From NCBI GenBank assembly GCA_025677835.1, contig JAIXMR010000146.1:1-46651 (forward strand): DNA of 46,651 nt. Direction: 5' to 3'. Under the pieces are notes generated by a model. It searched no databases and had not been told where the DNA came from. It worked only from the letters and a program-made list of their open reading frames with translations. The translations under genes and the position numbers were made by a program. This DNA comes from Sporodiniella umbellata (lineage: Eukaryota; Mucoromycota; Mucoromycetes; Mucorales; Rhizopodaceae). Below are positions 32,618-45,006 of the stretch, piece by piece; position 1 is the first letter of the stretch; each line of letters opens with the position of its first letter.

Positions 32618-35600
32618 ATGTCTGGTCCAGAACAGAGCGCCAAAGTGACTGGCGACATACATCAAATTACTGTAGAAGATCTCTATGACAAAGAGAAATA
32701 TGATCTTTCGACGATGGAGCAAGAAGATGTGATGCAACTCTTGCAGTATGTATAACACGCTATGGTTTTGTAAAAGAAAGAGAGCTAATCGGGAGTTTTT
32801 TTTTTTTTTTTTTTTTTGGAACATAGAACACAACCAGAAGGGTTGACATCACAAGAAGTGGCTTCTCGTATTGAAAAGTTTGGTCATAACAAGCTTGAGA
32901 CCAAAGAGGTGAATCCGCTTCTTCAATTCTTGGGTTTTATGTGGAACCCTCTTTCATGGGTAATGGAAGCTGCTGCTATTGTGGCCATTGCCTTATCGAA
33001 CGGTGAGAACCGACCGCCAGATTATCCAGATTTTATTGGTATCGTTCTCTTGTTGATTGCCAATGCAGTGATTGGCTTTATGGAAGAACGCCAGGCGGGG
33101 AATGCTGTCAAGGCTCTGATGGATTCTTTGGCTCCAGAGTGTAAAGTACGCCGTGACGGTGAATGGAAAACGTTGGAAGCAAGTGAGCTCGTTCCCGGTG
33201 ATATCATTAGTATCAAATTAGGCGATGTTGTACCCGCTGATGGTCGTTTGCTCAAGGTAATTTATAGAGAGATAGAAGCCATGATCTGACCTTTTGTAGG
33301 CGCACGGCGATGTTTCGATTGACCAAGCTGCTCTGACAGGTGAATCCCTACCTGTGGGCAAAGAAGAAGGTGATGAGGTCTTTTCTGGTTCGACTGTAAA
33401 GCAAGGTGAAGCAGAGGCTGTAGTGATTGGTACGGGTACGAACACCTTCTTTGGGCGAGCCGCCAAATTGGTAGGTGAAGCAGGTGAAGACGAAGGTCAT
33501 CTGCAGAGTATTCTGGCCAAGATTGGTAACTTTTGTCTGATTACTATCTCGCTCTTCTTGATTGTCGTCATCATTGTACAATATGCTCGTTTCCATTACA
33601 CCTACAGACGGGGTATTGATAATATTCTTGTGTTGCTTATCGGCGGTATTCCAATTGCTATGCCCACCGTACTCTCCGTCACATTGGCCATTGGTGCTAA
33701 ACAGTTAGCTGAGCATATGGCCATCGTCACTCGTATCACCGCCATTGAAGAAATGGCTGCCGTCACCATCCTGTGTTCTGACAAGACGGGTACGCTTACA
33801 CTGAATAAGTTGATTGTGGATAAGCCTACGATCAAATGCTACAGTGACGAGTACGATGCGGATGCGGTCATCCAATTGTCTGCTTATGCCGCCCGTACTG
33901 AAAACCAGGACGCTATTGATTTCTGTATTGTCAGCTCCCTACCTGACCCTAGCCTGGCCCGTGGCGGTATCAAAGAACTTGAATTCAAGCCTTTCAATCC
34001 TGTCATCAAGCGTACCCAGATTACCTACACCAGTGAAGCGGACGGTAAAACTTACCGTGTTACTAAGGGTATGTCTCATACCGTGCTCGATCTCTGTACT
34101 CGTGACAAGACGGATGCTGTCATCAAGGCTTTGAACGACGATGTAGATGAATTTGCCCGTCGCGGTCTTCGTGCTTTGGCCGTAGCCATTGACGAGGTGC
34201 CTTCGGGCGATATCGAAGGGGAAGGCGTTGGCTTCAAACTCGTCGGCCTCTTGCCCATCTACGATCCTCCCAGATCCGATACCAAGGAAACCATTGATCG
34301 CGCTATTGCTCTCGGTGTCTCTGTCAAGATGATTACAGGTGATCAATTGGCCATTGCTAAAGAAACCGGTCGTCGTCTTGGTATGGGCGATAACATGTTC
34401 TTGTCCAAGACCTTGAAGGAAGGCCCCCCTGCTGGCTCTGGCTATACCGATGTTGACCAAATGGTTCTTCACGCCGATGGTTTTGCTGGCGTTTATCCTG
34501 AACACAAGTACGAAATCGTCGAACGTTTGCAAGCCATGGGTTACATGGTGGCCATGACCGGTGACGGTGTCAACGATGCCCCTGCTCTTTCCAAGGCCAA
34601 CGTGGGTGTAGCTGTGGACGATGCTTCCGATGCTGCCCGTTCTGCTGCTGATATTGTCTTGACTTCGCCTGGTTTGTCTGTCATTGTTGAAGCCATCATT
34701 GGTTCTCGCCAGATTTTCCAACGTATGCGTAACTACTCCATCTACACTTGTTCCGTCACCATCCGTATCGTCGTCGGTTTCTCTATCCTTATCTGGGCTT
34801 TCCAATTCGATTTCCCTCCTTTCATGGTCTTGATTATCGCCATGTTGAACGATGGTACCATCATGACAATTTCCAAAGATCGCGTCCGTCCCTCGCCTTA
34901 CCCTGATGCCTGGAACTTGCGTGAGATTTTCTCTTACGCTATCGTCTACGGTCTTTACTTGACTGCCTCTACCGTCGGTTTCGTTGCTGTCTGCTTAAAG
35001 ACCAACTTTTTCGTAGACAAATTCGGCCTCCATCCTTTTACTGAACCCAACGAGCCCATCCTTCACTCGGTTGTCTACCTTCAAGTCTCTACGATCTCTC
35101 AAGGGCTGATCTTCATCACCCGTTCGCGTGGACCGTTCTTTACCGAGAGACCCTCGATTCTCTTGGTATGTTCTTTTATCATTGCTCAGCTGGTAGCCAC
35201 CTTTATCGCTGTCTATGCCAACTGGGGTTTCACGGCCATCGAAGGCTGTGGTTGGGGCTATGCTGGTGTGGCCTGGGTCTGGAACTTTATCTGGTTTGCG
35301 CCTATGGACTTGATCAAGTTTGCCATGCAACGTTACTTTGAACCCAAGAGCGCTCATCACGATCCTGAAGAGGCCAAGGCTTCTGCCAGTCGACGTGCCT
35401 CTGCCGTCTCTGGCACTTCTTCTGCTCGTTACTATGCCAACCGTACCCGTTCTCTCAACTCCCTCGGACGTCCACAAAACTTTGGTAAGAAACTCTTGGG
35501 TATGAACAAGAAAATGTCGCCCACTGAAATGCGACGACTCTCTTCCGTCCAAGCCAGTCAAGCTGGAAGAGTCTTGAGTAGTGGAAACAACAACGCTTAA
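32618..35600 (+). CDS. PMA1: Plasma-membrane H+-ATPase (P3A-type proton pump)
   Basis: This pump exports protons using ATP and sets the membrane potential and pH. Three exons (32618-32745, 32827-33256, 33300-35600) give 952 aa. Motifs in order: [20 protein letters not shown] (M1-M2), the actuator motif [31 protein letters not shown] (M4), the phosphorylation site [32 protein letters not shown], and the hinge [21 protein letters not shown]5-M10 follow, with [20 protein letters not shown]. As I recall, this wording is closer to plant-type P3A pumps than to yeast Pma1. The C-tail has two RRxS sites (RRAS at 35391, RRLSS at 35532), suggesting kinase control, and lacks the plant C-terminal YTV 14-3-3 site. 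Codon use is strongly biased, as in a highly expressed gene, and creates long antisense frames. Confidence 0.97.
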
Positions 35601-36007
35601 TCTTTTACAAAAAAAAAATAATATATATTTTCTTTTAACAGGTTGTATGTACATATAATAATAAACAAGGATTTTTCTCTCTTTTTTTTTTTTTTTTTTT
35701 TATAATAATACTCTATCTATCAATCCATAGCTATAAAAACTAGATTCACTCGTGTATCGTTTCTCGAATGACAAAAAGTCTTTTGGGTAAAGACAGAGTA
35801 CAGGCGTTACCCAATAGGGGTCTTTTTTTTTTTTTTTTTTTTTTTAGGAAAAACCCGCAGTAGGAAGGATCCAAAGTATCAACGGTTGATTAGGATTGTT
35901 ATTATAAAATACACGAATTTTTATTTAAAAAAAAAAAAAGAGTTTTAGTGTGCTATGCCAATGACACAGGGGTATGCTATAAGAAAAAGAATGGATAGAT
36001 GACTGGA
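35601..36007. other. Convergent intergenic region, PMA1 / chitin synthase
   Basis: Two stop codons face each other 407 bp apart. The spacer holds several T-runs and A-runs and no gene. Confidence 0.6.
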
Positions 36008-38745
36008 TTAACCAGTAAAGATCTTCATGAACAAGTAAAGGATGGAGCCCACAAAACGAATGGCTGATAGACCAGCGACAGACCAAAGGATGAAACTGAG
36101 ATAGAGCGTGGCTCTCTTTTCGTAACTGCCAAACCAGCCCCAGACGTCTTGCCCGTTCAGGATGATGGTGACCAGCAACAGGTTAGAGACGATCCAACAT
36201 GTGACCAGAGTGGTTCTGAAAGACTTGTAATAATCCTCTTGCTTGGTTTTTGCATCTCGTTTGGTATTTTCGGGAATAGGCGCCACCTTGAGTTCCAGAC
36301 AGGCCTCTTCGTACTGTTCGTTCAGGTCTTTCTGTTCTGTCGGTAGATCAACCTCGACTTCTTTGGTGCCATCTTTGCCCTTGGAAGACTTGACGACACC
36401 CAGATCAGTAGAGACAGAGTTATCGCCCTTGGTACCCCAGGAGACATCGTGTGTATTACAGAAAGCGTAGATGTTGAGCACGTTGATATAGCTTGGTGAC
36501 ATAAAGACGTAGGGAATCAGACTTGTAAAGATGTGCCATGGATCCAAAAAGAGACAGCTGGAGACAAAGTACATGACATAGGTCGAGCAGACAGAGATGA
36601 TGACGTCTCGGAAAGTGTTTTGTTTGATCAACGCCAGAAACTTGGCGTCCGCGTTGGCTTCAGCGGTATGGATAGCTGACACCACACCTTGTACGGTGAT
36701 CCAGGCAGTACAGAACAAGATGTAGCCCATCAACAGGGCAAAGAAGATGATGATCATCAGATAGGCCCATTTGTAGCCCTGCGGCCGATTTCCCATGGCG
36801 ATGATAAACTGAATGATCAGCAACAGAACATAGACATAGTTCAGGACGGTATGGATCACACTGGCGGTATTTTGCGAGAAGGGCGCGTTAGGGACAGTTT
36901 CGATGGAGGTGGTCATGATATAGAAAACGAGGTAAAAGTTGCCGATGGCAAACCAGGAAAAGATGAGGTTATAGAACTGGTAGATGTCTTCAAACATAAA
37001 CATGATGCAGCGGATGATGTTATGGTTCGAACTCCAGACTTTCATCCAGTGCACCATTGAGTAGATCCCGGCAAAGAACGAACCGTTCAGCCAACGACGA
37101 CGCTGGGAGATGAATTCTGGCACGCTATCCGGCACATCTGTCTCACCGTAAGCGTTTGAGCAGTAGTGCAAAACCCAGGCCGAGTCCTTTTTGGCCACGA
37201 GTTCGTAACATAGGATACGATCTTCAGCAAGATACATGTTGGCTGTAAAGATATCCGCGTCTGCCCCGTGCATCTTTTCACCCAGAAAGTATTTCTCGAG
37301 TGGACCGACACCGTTGGCATCGTTCTGTAGCGCCTCATAACGATAAGCAGAGAAAGCGCCCGGCAGGACCGAGATATGACCAAAGACGGACTCCAGGGGT
37401 TTATCCAGGATATTGGACATTTTATACTCAAAGTTCTGAGAGGCCACGAGTGGATTGATGAGCAATGAGCCCATGGGACCCAACATGGCCTTGATCTCAC
37501 CACAGGCACCCGCGACATTCTTGTTGATATCAAAACACTTCCAGAGATGATAAATAGATCGCCCCCCAGGCTTAGTACCCACATCAATCAACACACAGAC
37601 GTTGGGTTCCAAAAGACGGCCAAAGGCTTCAAAAAACCAGCGATGGGAGTTGATCTTTTTCTGGTTTTTTTCCTTTAAGCAAAACAAGATTTGCACGGGC
37701 ACCACTCCTTTTTCATCTCCTCTAAAATTCATGTTGGCATCAATCGAGAGCTGAGTTGTGTGCTAATTAAAAAGGAAAAAAAAAAAAAAAATTGAGTGTT
37801 TTTAATTAAGTCAGGTTGGCCAACGCTTCTCTGTCTTACCTCATAAATATGGGCTGTAACCGGCTTGCCTTCGACCACGTTCTTGGCCAGACCTTCTTGA
37901 TAAACACCCATGGCAGCCAAGACAGAGAGTGTACGAGGGTTGATCTTGGTACGTCCGTCAGATACGATACAGACCACGACTTTTTTCCAGCCTTCTGCAC
38001 CCCAAGTACTGGATCGATCTCGACTGCAGAGATGGGAGACATTTTTCATCACGCCATTCATTGTTCTGCAGAACAAGACTTCATCTTCCTAAAAGGGTTT
38101 TTTAAGCTATTTGGTGTGACAAAAGAGGACTTACGTTGTACATGGTCAGAACAATAAAGAGCTCAGTCTGGCGACCGTAGATGTTTTGTCTCAACTTGTA
38201 TTTTTGATTCAAAAACTCGGCCGGATCACACGTAGCGGCGGTGTATCGCATGCTGGTGAATTCTTCCTTGTCCTTTCGCTTGATTCGATCTCGGTATTTG
38301 GTAGGCACCGGGTTATCCAATACCAGATTACCGCCGGTCAATTTCACCTTGCGCACTAGAGAGACAACAACATCAATCATCGTCTGATCCTACCCAACGA
38401 TTTTCTCAAAGGCCTACCTGTTTTGTATCGCCTGGTCTGCTTTCTTCCCATGCCTGACTGAGGGCCTCCACCGACCATGTTGGATTTAGCGTTCGAAAAC
38501 ACCACGCCGTTCCCATTGCCCAGAGTGACTGAAGAAGCGTTGGAGTTTGTATTGACCAAAAGAGGCCGTTGAGGTTCGCCATAACTCATGGGATCAAAAT
38601 AGGCACTGTCATTGGGAGGGTATTGGGGATGCGGATTGTTGAAAGGTACCTGTTGCATAGGATATTCCTCGCCCCCATACTTTGGTCTCGAGGGCATCCT
38701 TGCAGAAGGCATCTGTGGGTTGTTATTGTTGCTATAAGGATTCAT
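36008..38745 (-). CDS. CHS: Chitin synthase, division 1 (class I-III)
   Basis: A membrane-bound family 2 glycosyltransferase that makes chitin from UDP-GlcNAc. Four exons (38745-38418, 38355-38135, 38088-37840, 37762-36008) give 850 aa. A Pro/Asn/Gln-rich cytoplasmic leader (residues 1-100) precedes the chitin synthase N-terminal region ([20 protein letters not shown]). Catalytic signatures are [50 protein letters not shown], the EDR block [11 protein letters not shown], and the QRRRW motif in [12 protein letters not shown]. Several transmembrane helices follow ([32 protein letters not shown]; and a C-terminal pair). There is no myosin motor domain. An apparent GTG-initiated longer frame (38754) is not used, since ATG 38745 follows a likely 5'-leader intron whose acceptor is TTTTTAG at 38756. 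Confidence 0.95.
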
Positions 38746-38755
38746 TTTCTTCACT

Positions 38756-38813
38756 AAAAAGAAACGATACCAAAAAAGCTTAATGAAAAGAAAAAGGCTC
38801 TGATCTTACAGAT
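38756..38813 (-). other. Candidate 5'-leader intron of the chitin synthase gene
   Basis: A GTAAGATC donor and a TTTCTTTTTAG acceptor bracket a pyrimidine-rich segment ending 10 bases before the ATG at 38745. No coding sequence is seen upstream, so it would be in the 5' UTR. Confidence 0.5.
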
Positions 38814-39125
38814 GGGATTTCTTTTTAAATAAAGAAATAATAATAATAATAATAATAATAATATATATATATATCTATAAAAACGTTTTTTCAATTAAAT
38901 AACAGAGTTACACCATCCCTCGTTGAACTTTATATGCTTGCTTTTTTTAGAAATTAAAATAGTGTTGACACATGCAGTGATTTGACTATTAAGAAAAAAA
39001 AACCTTTTTTAAACCCATTTTCTTAGTGCCTATTTCATGCCCGTAGTCTGTGTTACAATACTTTCTTACGCACCCACCTATTTATCTCTCTCTACTGTTT
39101 TTTTTTCTGTTCATTATTTCTACCT

Positions 39126-39165
<40 letters not shown>

Positions 39166-39205
39166 CGATTTTTTTTTATTATTTATTTAGTTTGGCCTCG
39201 CAACC
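38814..39205. promoter_or_regulatory. Divergent intergenic region, chitin synthase / universal stress protein
   Basis: About 390 bp with an (AAT)n-(AT)n repeat (about 38836-38872) and an A-run of about 30 (39133-39162). No gene is seen. Confidence 0.5.
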
Positions 39206-40104
39206 ATGGCAACCACACGCCCTACGTACGTTCGAGGCGTATCTTTTGACACGATGACCGATCAAGATCAACCGGATTACACCTTGACATTACGAGGTAA
39301 AACCCCGGGCTATCAGAGAACGAGACGTAGCCGGACCTTTATGATAGCCACGGACCTCAGCAACCACACAGACGATGCGTTGGACTATACGTTGGATGTA
39401 GATATAGAAAAGAGAGAAAGAGAAAGAGACTGATACAGATTCTATAGAATTTGATAGACGATGGAGATGAAATCATCGTATTACGAGTTTCTACTATTGA
39501 TCTCAACGGTAAACAAGCCGTGCTTCTTTGTCTCTGGCTAATACCAAACCATAGAAAACAAGTTTTATTTACAACAGACCCTAAAAAAGGAAGAACTACA
39601 GTCGAAAGAAAAGTCCAACGCAGTGATGAACAAGATCATGGCTACCGGAAATGCTGATATGAAGGTCAGTGCAGTGATTGAATTTGTACTTGGAAAGATA
39701 CAGGAGACAATACAGAATATGGTAAGCGTGTGTATGCCATCCTCCCAGGATTGATCTTTTTTCTGTAGATTGCAGCTTATCAACCGTCCATGTTGATTGT
39801 AGGCACTCGTGGTGTATCCGAGCTCAAAGAGATGTTTATCAACAGCGTTTCCAAATACTGTCTGCAGCACTCACCTATTCCTGTCATGGTAGTCAAACCG
39901 GATGAAAAAAAGAAGCCCAAGAAACTGAAGCGGCCCAATGCGCTCAGCAACATGTTTCGTATGAACAGCTTCAGCCATGCTACAGAGACCGAAGAAGAAC
40001 ACCCGCCCGCCTCACCGCCTGTGGTAAAGCCACCCAAGCGCTCTGTCTTTGAAAAGATCGGTCGCAGATCAAGATCTCTCTCACCTTCTCGACCCAAAAA
40101 ATAA
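39206..40104 (+). CDS. Universal stress protein (USP) domain protein
   Basis: USP domains are nucleotide-binding alpha/beta folds linked to stress tolerance. Four exons give about 220 aa from ATG 39206. Joined parts: RSRTFMIATDLSNHTDDALD-YTLD, NLIDDGDEIIVLRVSTIDLN, ENKFYLQQTLKKEELQSKEK, DMKVSAVIEFVLGKIQETIQ, and IAAYQPSMLIVGTRGVSELK. The C-terminal USP signature is GTRGVSELKEMFINSVSKYC with LQHSPIPVMVV, i.e. the G-(2x)-G-(9x)-G(S/T) nucleotide-binding pattern in altered form. A basic, Ser/Pro-rich tail (RRSRSLSPSRPKK) follows. For intron 2 the acceptor is CATAG near 39554, which fits phase; the nearer ACAACAG would shift the frame. Confidence 0.88.
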
Positions 40105-40734
40105 TAAAAACTGAGAAAATAAACACATGAAGGTAGCCTTTCCGTGTAACGATAAAAGACGTGCTAAGGCCAAGAACTCCTCTCCAAATGCTTGCCATTC
40201 TTTTAGGCGATCTTAAACAGGACATAACTCGTGTGGAGCGTTTTTAAAAAAGAGAGAGCCCGTGTTAAGACAAGCTGTATAGAAACAACCCCTCTCTCTC
40301 TCTGTGTGTGTGTGTCTCCTTTTTGTTGCATGCTTTTTGTTTCTTTTCTGTAGAGGAGTCTCTCCCCTTTTGACTTTTTTGATTGTACAACCCATTTGTT
40401 TCTATTAAAACTTAAATTGCAACTAGACTACAAATGTTAGAATAGGCTGACATTATTGGTTGGCTGTTTCAATCTGCGCCTGTCGAAGGCGAGACTGACA
40501 TCGATCCAGTGCAAGAAAAGAAAAAAAAAAAAAAAAAAAAACAAAAGCAATTCTAATTGGCAAATAAGGTGTGTTGTCATGCATCACTCCTTTTCTAAGG
40601 CAAGGTGCATCTCTCGAGTGTATAGGTTCAATGACAGTTGTTGTTGTTTTTTTTTTTTTGGTTTTATTCATGATTTTTTCTCTAGGCACTCTTGCTGGGT
40701 TTTTTGGCTAATAGAATAAGTAACAAGGTTTTAT
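40105..40734. other. Convergent intergenic region, USP / uS12m
   Basis: About 630 bp between two 3' ends, with CT/TG-rich simple sequence near 40290-40316 and A/T runs. Short frames on both strands read through homopolymers. No gene or RNA is recognised. Confidence 0.55.
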
Positions 40735-41244
40735 CTACTTGAGAAAAGACTTACTTCCGTACTTGGATCGACTGGTGGTTCTGGTAGCCACGCCCTGAAG
40801 ATCGAGCGCGCCACGCACGAGGTGATAACGTACACCGGGAAGATCGGGTACACGACCTCCACGTACCAACACCACCGAGTGCTCTTGCAAATTGTGACCT
40901 TCACCAGGAATATAGGCTGTAATCACCTTGCCGTTGGTCAGTTTGACACGAGCCACTTTACGTTGAGCTGAGTTGGGCTTCTTGGGCTTGGTGGTGTATA
41001 CTTTGTTGCACACACCCTTACGTTGATAACATCCTTCAAGTGCAGGCGTCTTACTCATCTTGGGTTTTGTCTTGCGACACTTTGCAATCACTTGATTCAA
41101 GGTGGCCATGGACGCATTCTGGTTCCAGTTCAGTGGTTTCAACTGACTCAAAACACCTTGTCTGCTCACCACCGAAGGCTTAAAGGGTGATAGCCAGCCC
41201 AAGGCTTGTGTTGTAGGTCTAAGGAGGGATCGAAAAGCTTGCAT
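40735..41244 (-). CDS. MRPS12: Mitochondrial small-subunit ribosomal protein uS12m
   Basis: A single exon of 169 aa starts at ATG 41244 ([20 protein letters not shown]), which gives a basic mitochondrial presequence. A longer open frame upstream is leader with T-runs and repeats. The core is [20 protein letters not shown], then [20 protein letters not shown], and [40 protein letters not shown] and [13 protein letters not shown] follow. The KPNSA and [10 protein letters not shown] blocks are the decoding-centre loops of uS12. It assigns cleanly to the bacterial/organellar branch. Confidence 0.95.
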   Translation of the reverse strand: MQAFRSLLRPTTQALGWLSPFKPSVVSRQGVLSQLKPLNWNQNASMATLNQVIAKCRKTKPKMSKTPALEGCYQRKGVCNKVYTTKPKKPNSAQRKVARVKLTNGKVITAYIPGEGHNLQEHSVVLVRGGRVPDLPGVRYHLVRGALDLQGVATRTTSRSKYGSKSFLK

Positions 41245-41693
41245 GCTGTTAACAATCGAAAGAGAAAAATTAAAAAAAAAAAAAAAAAATAAAAAAAAAA
41301 AATAAACTTGGACCGCCCACATAATCACATCCACACACACACACACACACACATATCTACACACTTTGACACACCACCCTCTACGCCCCCCCCCTGGAGC
41401 AAAGAACAAGCCACTGTCCTTGTTTTCTTTGGATGCAGACGATTGAATCACCGATCGTATTGGCTAGACAGTGGAAAGCAACACGTGCAGAGAACATATT
41501 TAAATTTTACTATTCGCAGTAAGAATTTTAATAAGCAATCCAACAGGAATTCTTTTGAAAAGGAAAAATAATCGATTTTTTATTTTTTCCACATTTCTTT
41601 GACAACCCAAGATACGTGACGCAAGAATACTTTTATAAAAAAAAAAAAAAAAAAAAACTTCTTGCGCGGCCCTTCAAAAGAATTTTTTTTTTC

Positions 41694-41728
<35 letters not shown>

Positions 41729-41824
41729 CTTTATTTCTTTTATAGCTGCGAAAAAAAATAAGGTGAAGCATTCGACTCGTTAAAACAAAAAAGAGCCGGA
41801 AAAAAAAAAAAAAAGAAAACAGAA
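41245..41824. promoter_or_regulatory. Divergent intergenic region, uS12m / Nrd1-Seb1-like
   Basis: About 580 bp. Contains a (CA)n tract (41333-41353), an A-run of about 20 near 41636-41657 and a T-run of about 29 near 41700-41728. No gene is seen. Confidence 0.6.
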
Positions 41825-43844
41825 ATGACAGAAAGTTGGGACAGAATACAATTCGACAAAGAACTGAAATCGATTTTGGAAAGTAAACTTCCAGTGTCAG
41901 CTTCTAAAATCACCTCACTTCAATCATTAGCCACGCTTCATCCCAAAGTAATCAATAACCGAAAGGGCTTCTTTTTTCTCTTTTTACTTAGCAAACAGCT
42001 CTCTTTTTTTTTTTTTTTTTAGCATCACAATTACATTACTCAGAGCATTGCAAGGTTTATAGAAACCGCCCCACCTGATTATCGATTGGCTGGTTTGTAT
42101 GTGATTGACGCTATTTCACGAGTGGTTCATAAACAGCTGAGGAAACGAGACGAAACCAACGAACAAGGCGTATTTGAGGCAGAAGGTTATTTAAAAAGGT
42201 TTGCTATTGTATTAAAAGAAGACGCTCTTCAAGGGTGTTTTGAACCCTGCTCTGTGAAAGACAAGGTAAGTACAGTTTTCTTTTTAAAAAAAAAAAAAAA
42301 AAAACTATTTTGGGTTTCTGGCTGGCACACCTTCACACTCTATTCCACCCTCTTTTTATTCTTTATTTTTTTGGTTTTTTTTTTTTTTTTTCTTATTTAA
42401 TAAAATAGGATAAAGTGAAAAAAACGCTGGATTTCTGGGAGCAGGGAAATATATATCCCAAAGAAGTAGTTCAATATGTTAAAGGGTCTTTTCTAAATCA
42501 AAGTAAGGAAGAAAAAGGTTTAATATTCGTTCAAAAAAAAAAAAAAAAAAAAAAAATGAGTTTGTTTTTTTCTGGATTATTAAAACTCTTTACCCCTCTT
42601 TTTTTTTTTTTTTTTTTCTGAATTGTTTCGTATTGTGTTATTGATGGGGTGAATATTAGCACCTGTCGTCCCACCGGTGGATACCGCATCACTTTTGGCC
42701 ACGCTTAGTAACATTGGGCAGTTGAATATTCCTGGATTGACCACACCGAATGTGCCGGCGCCTGCTGTGAGCGAAGACACGTCACTTCCACCTGCTTTGG
42801 CCAAGCTACTGAGTGGGATTGTAACGACCAGCTCAGCTCCAAGCGTACCGGCAGTGCCCAACCCTCCTGCGCCATTCCTGAACGCTCCCACTGCACCCCG
42901 TCCAGATCCACGTAGAACAAAAGATCCACGTCAGAAGACATGGGAAGCGCCTGTACGCAAGTCAAGATGGGCCCAAGAAAGCGATCCTTGGTTAAACCGT
43001 CAAGCCATGACAGCGCACTACCCTTATTACCCTCCTCAGTACGGTTATGCCGCCCAACCTGTCCGTCCCTCTCCCTTTGCACCCCCGCTCGCTTCCGACC
43101 CGCCCAGACCGTATCCACGCCCACCTCCACTTCCACCCGCATCACTTCCACCCTTGCACCCACAACTGAGGATAGATACTTCCCTTGCGCCTGGTTATAT
43201 TCGAGGTGATTGTTTTTTTTTTGGGAATAAAATGCAATACAGATTGACTGACGTTTTCACTGCTTTTTTTTTTTTTGGGGGGTAATTATTTAATTTTGAA
43301 TTAGTATTGACACGTACGCTGTTTGTGGGACCGATTCCGGATCATTACGAAAAAGAAGATGTGGCTCGATTGTTTTCAAAGTATGGCGAGATTGCGAGTG
43401 TGATTGTAAGTCGATGAGGGTTGAAAGCCTAGAGATTGACCGTGTTTCTAGGTCTCCAAAAAGCTAAAGGGAAGACATAACGCGTTTTTGAAATACACGA
43501 CACGCGCCGCGACCGAAGCAGCGAAATATAACGGAGCAGGACTCATGGTGGAAGGCATTCCAGTCAAAGTGAACTGGGGATTTGGGTTTGGGCCCAAGAA
43601 ACATTTTGACTACACACGCGGGGATTCGGTCATTCCACTTTCGGAACTGAGCGAGGAAGAAAAAGACAATCTGGTGATAGCCCGTATCGGTGGTTTCCAA
43701 GGGCAACCTGTGAGGGATGGCGTGATGATTGAAGAACCCGAGGCACAGTACAAGCCTGAATGGAAAGAGAACGATCGAGGCCTGAAGCGAGGTATGCCTC
43801 CCCTCTTGACAGAGGATCATAACAGAAAAAGAAGAATTCAATAA
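41825..43844 (+). CDS. SEB1: CID-RRM RNA-binding protein, Nrd1/Seb1 family (Pol II CTD interactor)
   Basis: This family binds the phosphorylated RNA polymerase II tail and nascent RNA to direct transcription termination and 3'-end processing. Six exons (41825-41948, 42023-42264, 42409-42504, about 42660-43203, 43305-43406, 43451-43844) give about 500 aa. The N-terminal CID includes RIQFDKELKSILESKLPVSA, LAGLYVIDAISRVVHKQLRK and VKKTLDFWEQGNIYPKEVVQ. A Pro-rich linker follows (residues ~155-340), carrying KSRWAQESDPW. The RRM starts TRTLFVGPIPDHYEKEDVAR and LFSKYGEIASVIV. The diagnostic C-terminal block is KVNWGFGFGPKKHFDYTRGD and IGGFQGQPVRDGVMIEEPEA, which I recognise from Seb1/Nrd1. The C-terminus is lysine/arginine-rich. 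Confidence 0.92.
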
Positions 43845-44018
43845 TCATGATAAATCTCCCCACTACAATGATAATAATATGTTTATAAAAAAAAAGAAGC
43901 TTTTATTGAAAAAAAAAAAAAAATATGTATGTGTGTGTGTGTGTGTGTGGATATATACAGACTAAGGAGCAACTCTTCTGGCGTTTCTTTATATATAAAA
44001 ATAAAAAGCTTTTTTTTT

Positions 44019-44489
<471 letters not shown>

Positions 44490-44490
44490 T

Positions 44491-44498
44491 TATTTATA
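44491..44498 (-). promoter_or_regulatory. TATA box of histone H3
   Basis: TATAAATA on the minus strand, 62 bp upstream of the H3 ATG, is well placed for a core promoter. Confidence 0.6.
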
Positions 44499-44926
44499 CT
44501 CGCCGCTGGCGGTCATCCAATTTTTTCTGGTTGCCTATTTCGGTAAACGAGAGTCTTTTGGATGTCAAAAAAAAAAAAGTAAAAAAATAAAAAAAAAAAA
44601 TTCGCGCTCTAAAAAAGATTTTTTTTTTTTTTTAAAAAAAAAAAATTAATAAACAAAATCGATGCTACTTTTTTTTTAAAAAAAAAAAAATAAAAAGAAT
44701 AAAACACGTAAAATTGTCTTGAAACATTTTATTGTTGGCGAACAAAAATAGTTTTTTTTTTTTTTTTTTTTTTTTTCTTTTGGTTTGCTTTTTTTGTTTT
44801 TTTTTTTTTGTTTTTTTTTTTATGATTGCGGTTTTCCTTTCTCTTTTGTTTGGAAAAGAGTGTTGCTGTAAGCCACGTCAAAACAAGTAGAAAATAGATT
44901 TTCATTGGTGCGTTGTACGAACCTAC

Positions 44927-45006
44927 CTTTTTTGTTCTTGCATGACGTATCGGACTATCAAACAACACACCTTCAACAAAGAGAATGCCATTGGCATCGA
45001 AAAAAC
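44927..45006 (-). CDS. Possible orphan exon between H3 and H4
   Basis: On the minus strand an 80-nt open segment reads FFDANGILFVEGVLFDSPIR then HARTKK. It is bordered by a CTAAG acceptor-like end with a TTGACC branch-like sequence upstream and by a GTAGGT donor. A later piece could join at CTTACAG (about 44872), reading TLFSKQKRKENRNHKKK. No ATG exon was found and no family is recognised. Confidence 0.2.

Noticed and set aside
33939..34805. 288-aa open frame antisense to PMA1
   Set aside because: It mirrors the strongly codon-biased PMA1 coding strand, has no family features, and PMA1 motifs cover the same bases.
34995..35654. 219-aa open frame antisense to the PMA1 3' end
   Set aside because: Shadow of a biased coding sequence; the translation is not recognisable.
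38745..38754. Chitin synthase start at a GTG three codons upstream
   Set aside because: Nuclear genes start at ATG, and the GTG directly follows a likely leader-intron acceptor.
42705..43163. 152-aa antisense frame over the Seb1-like Pro-rich linker
   Set aside because: The low-complexity proline codons on the sense strand leave the reverse strand open.
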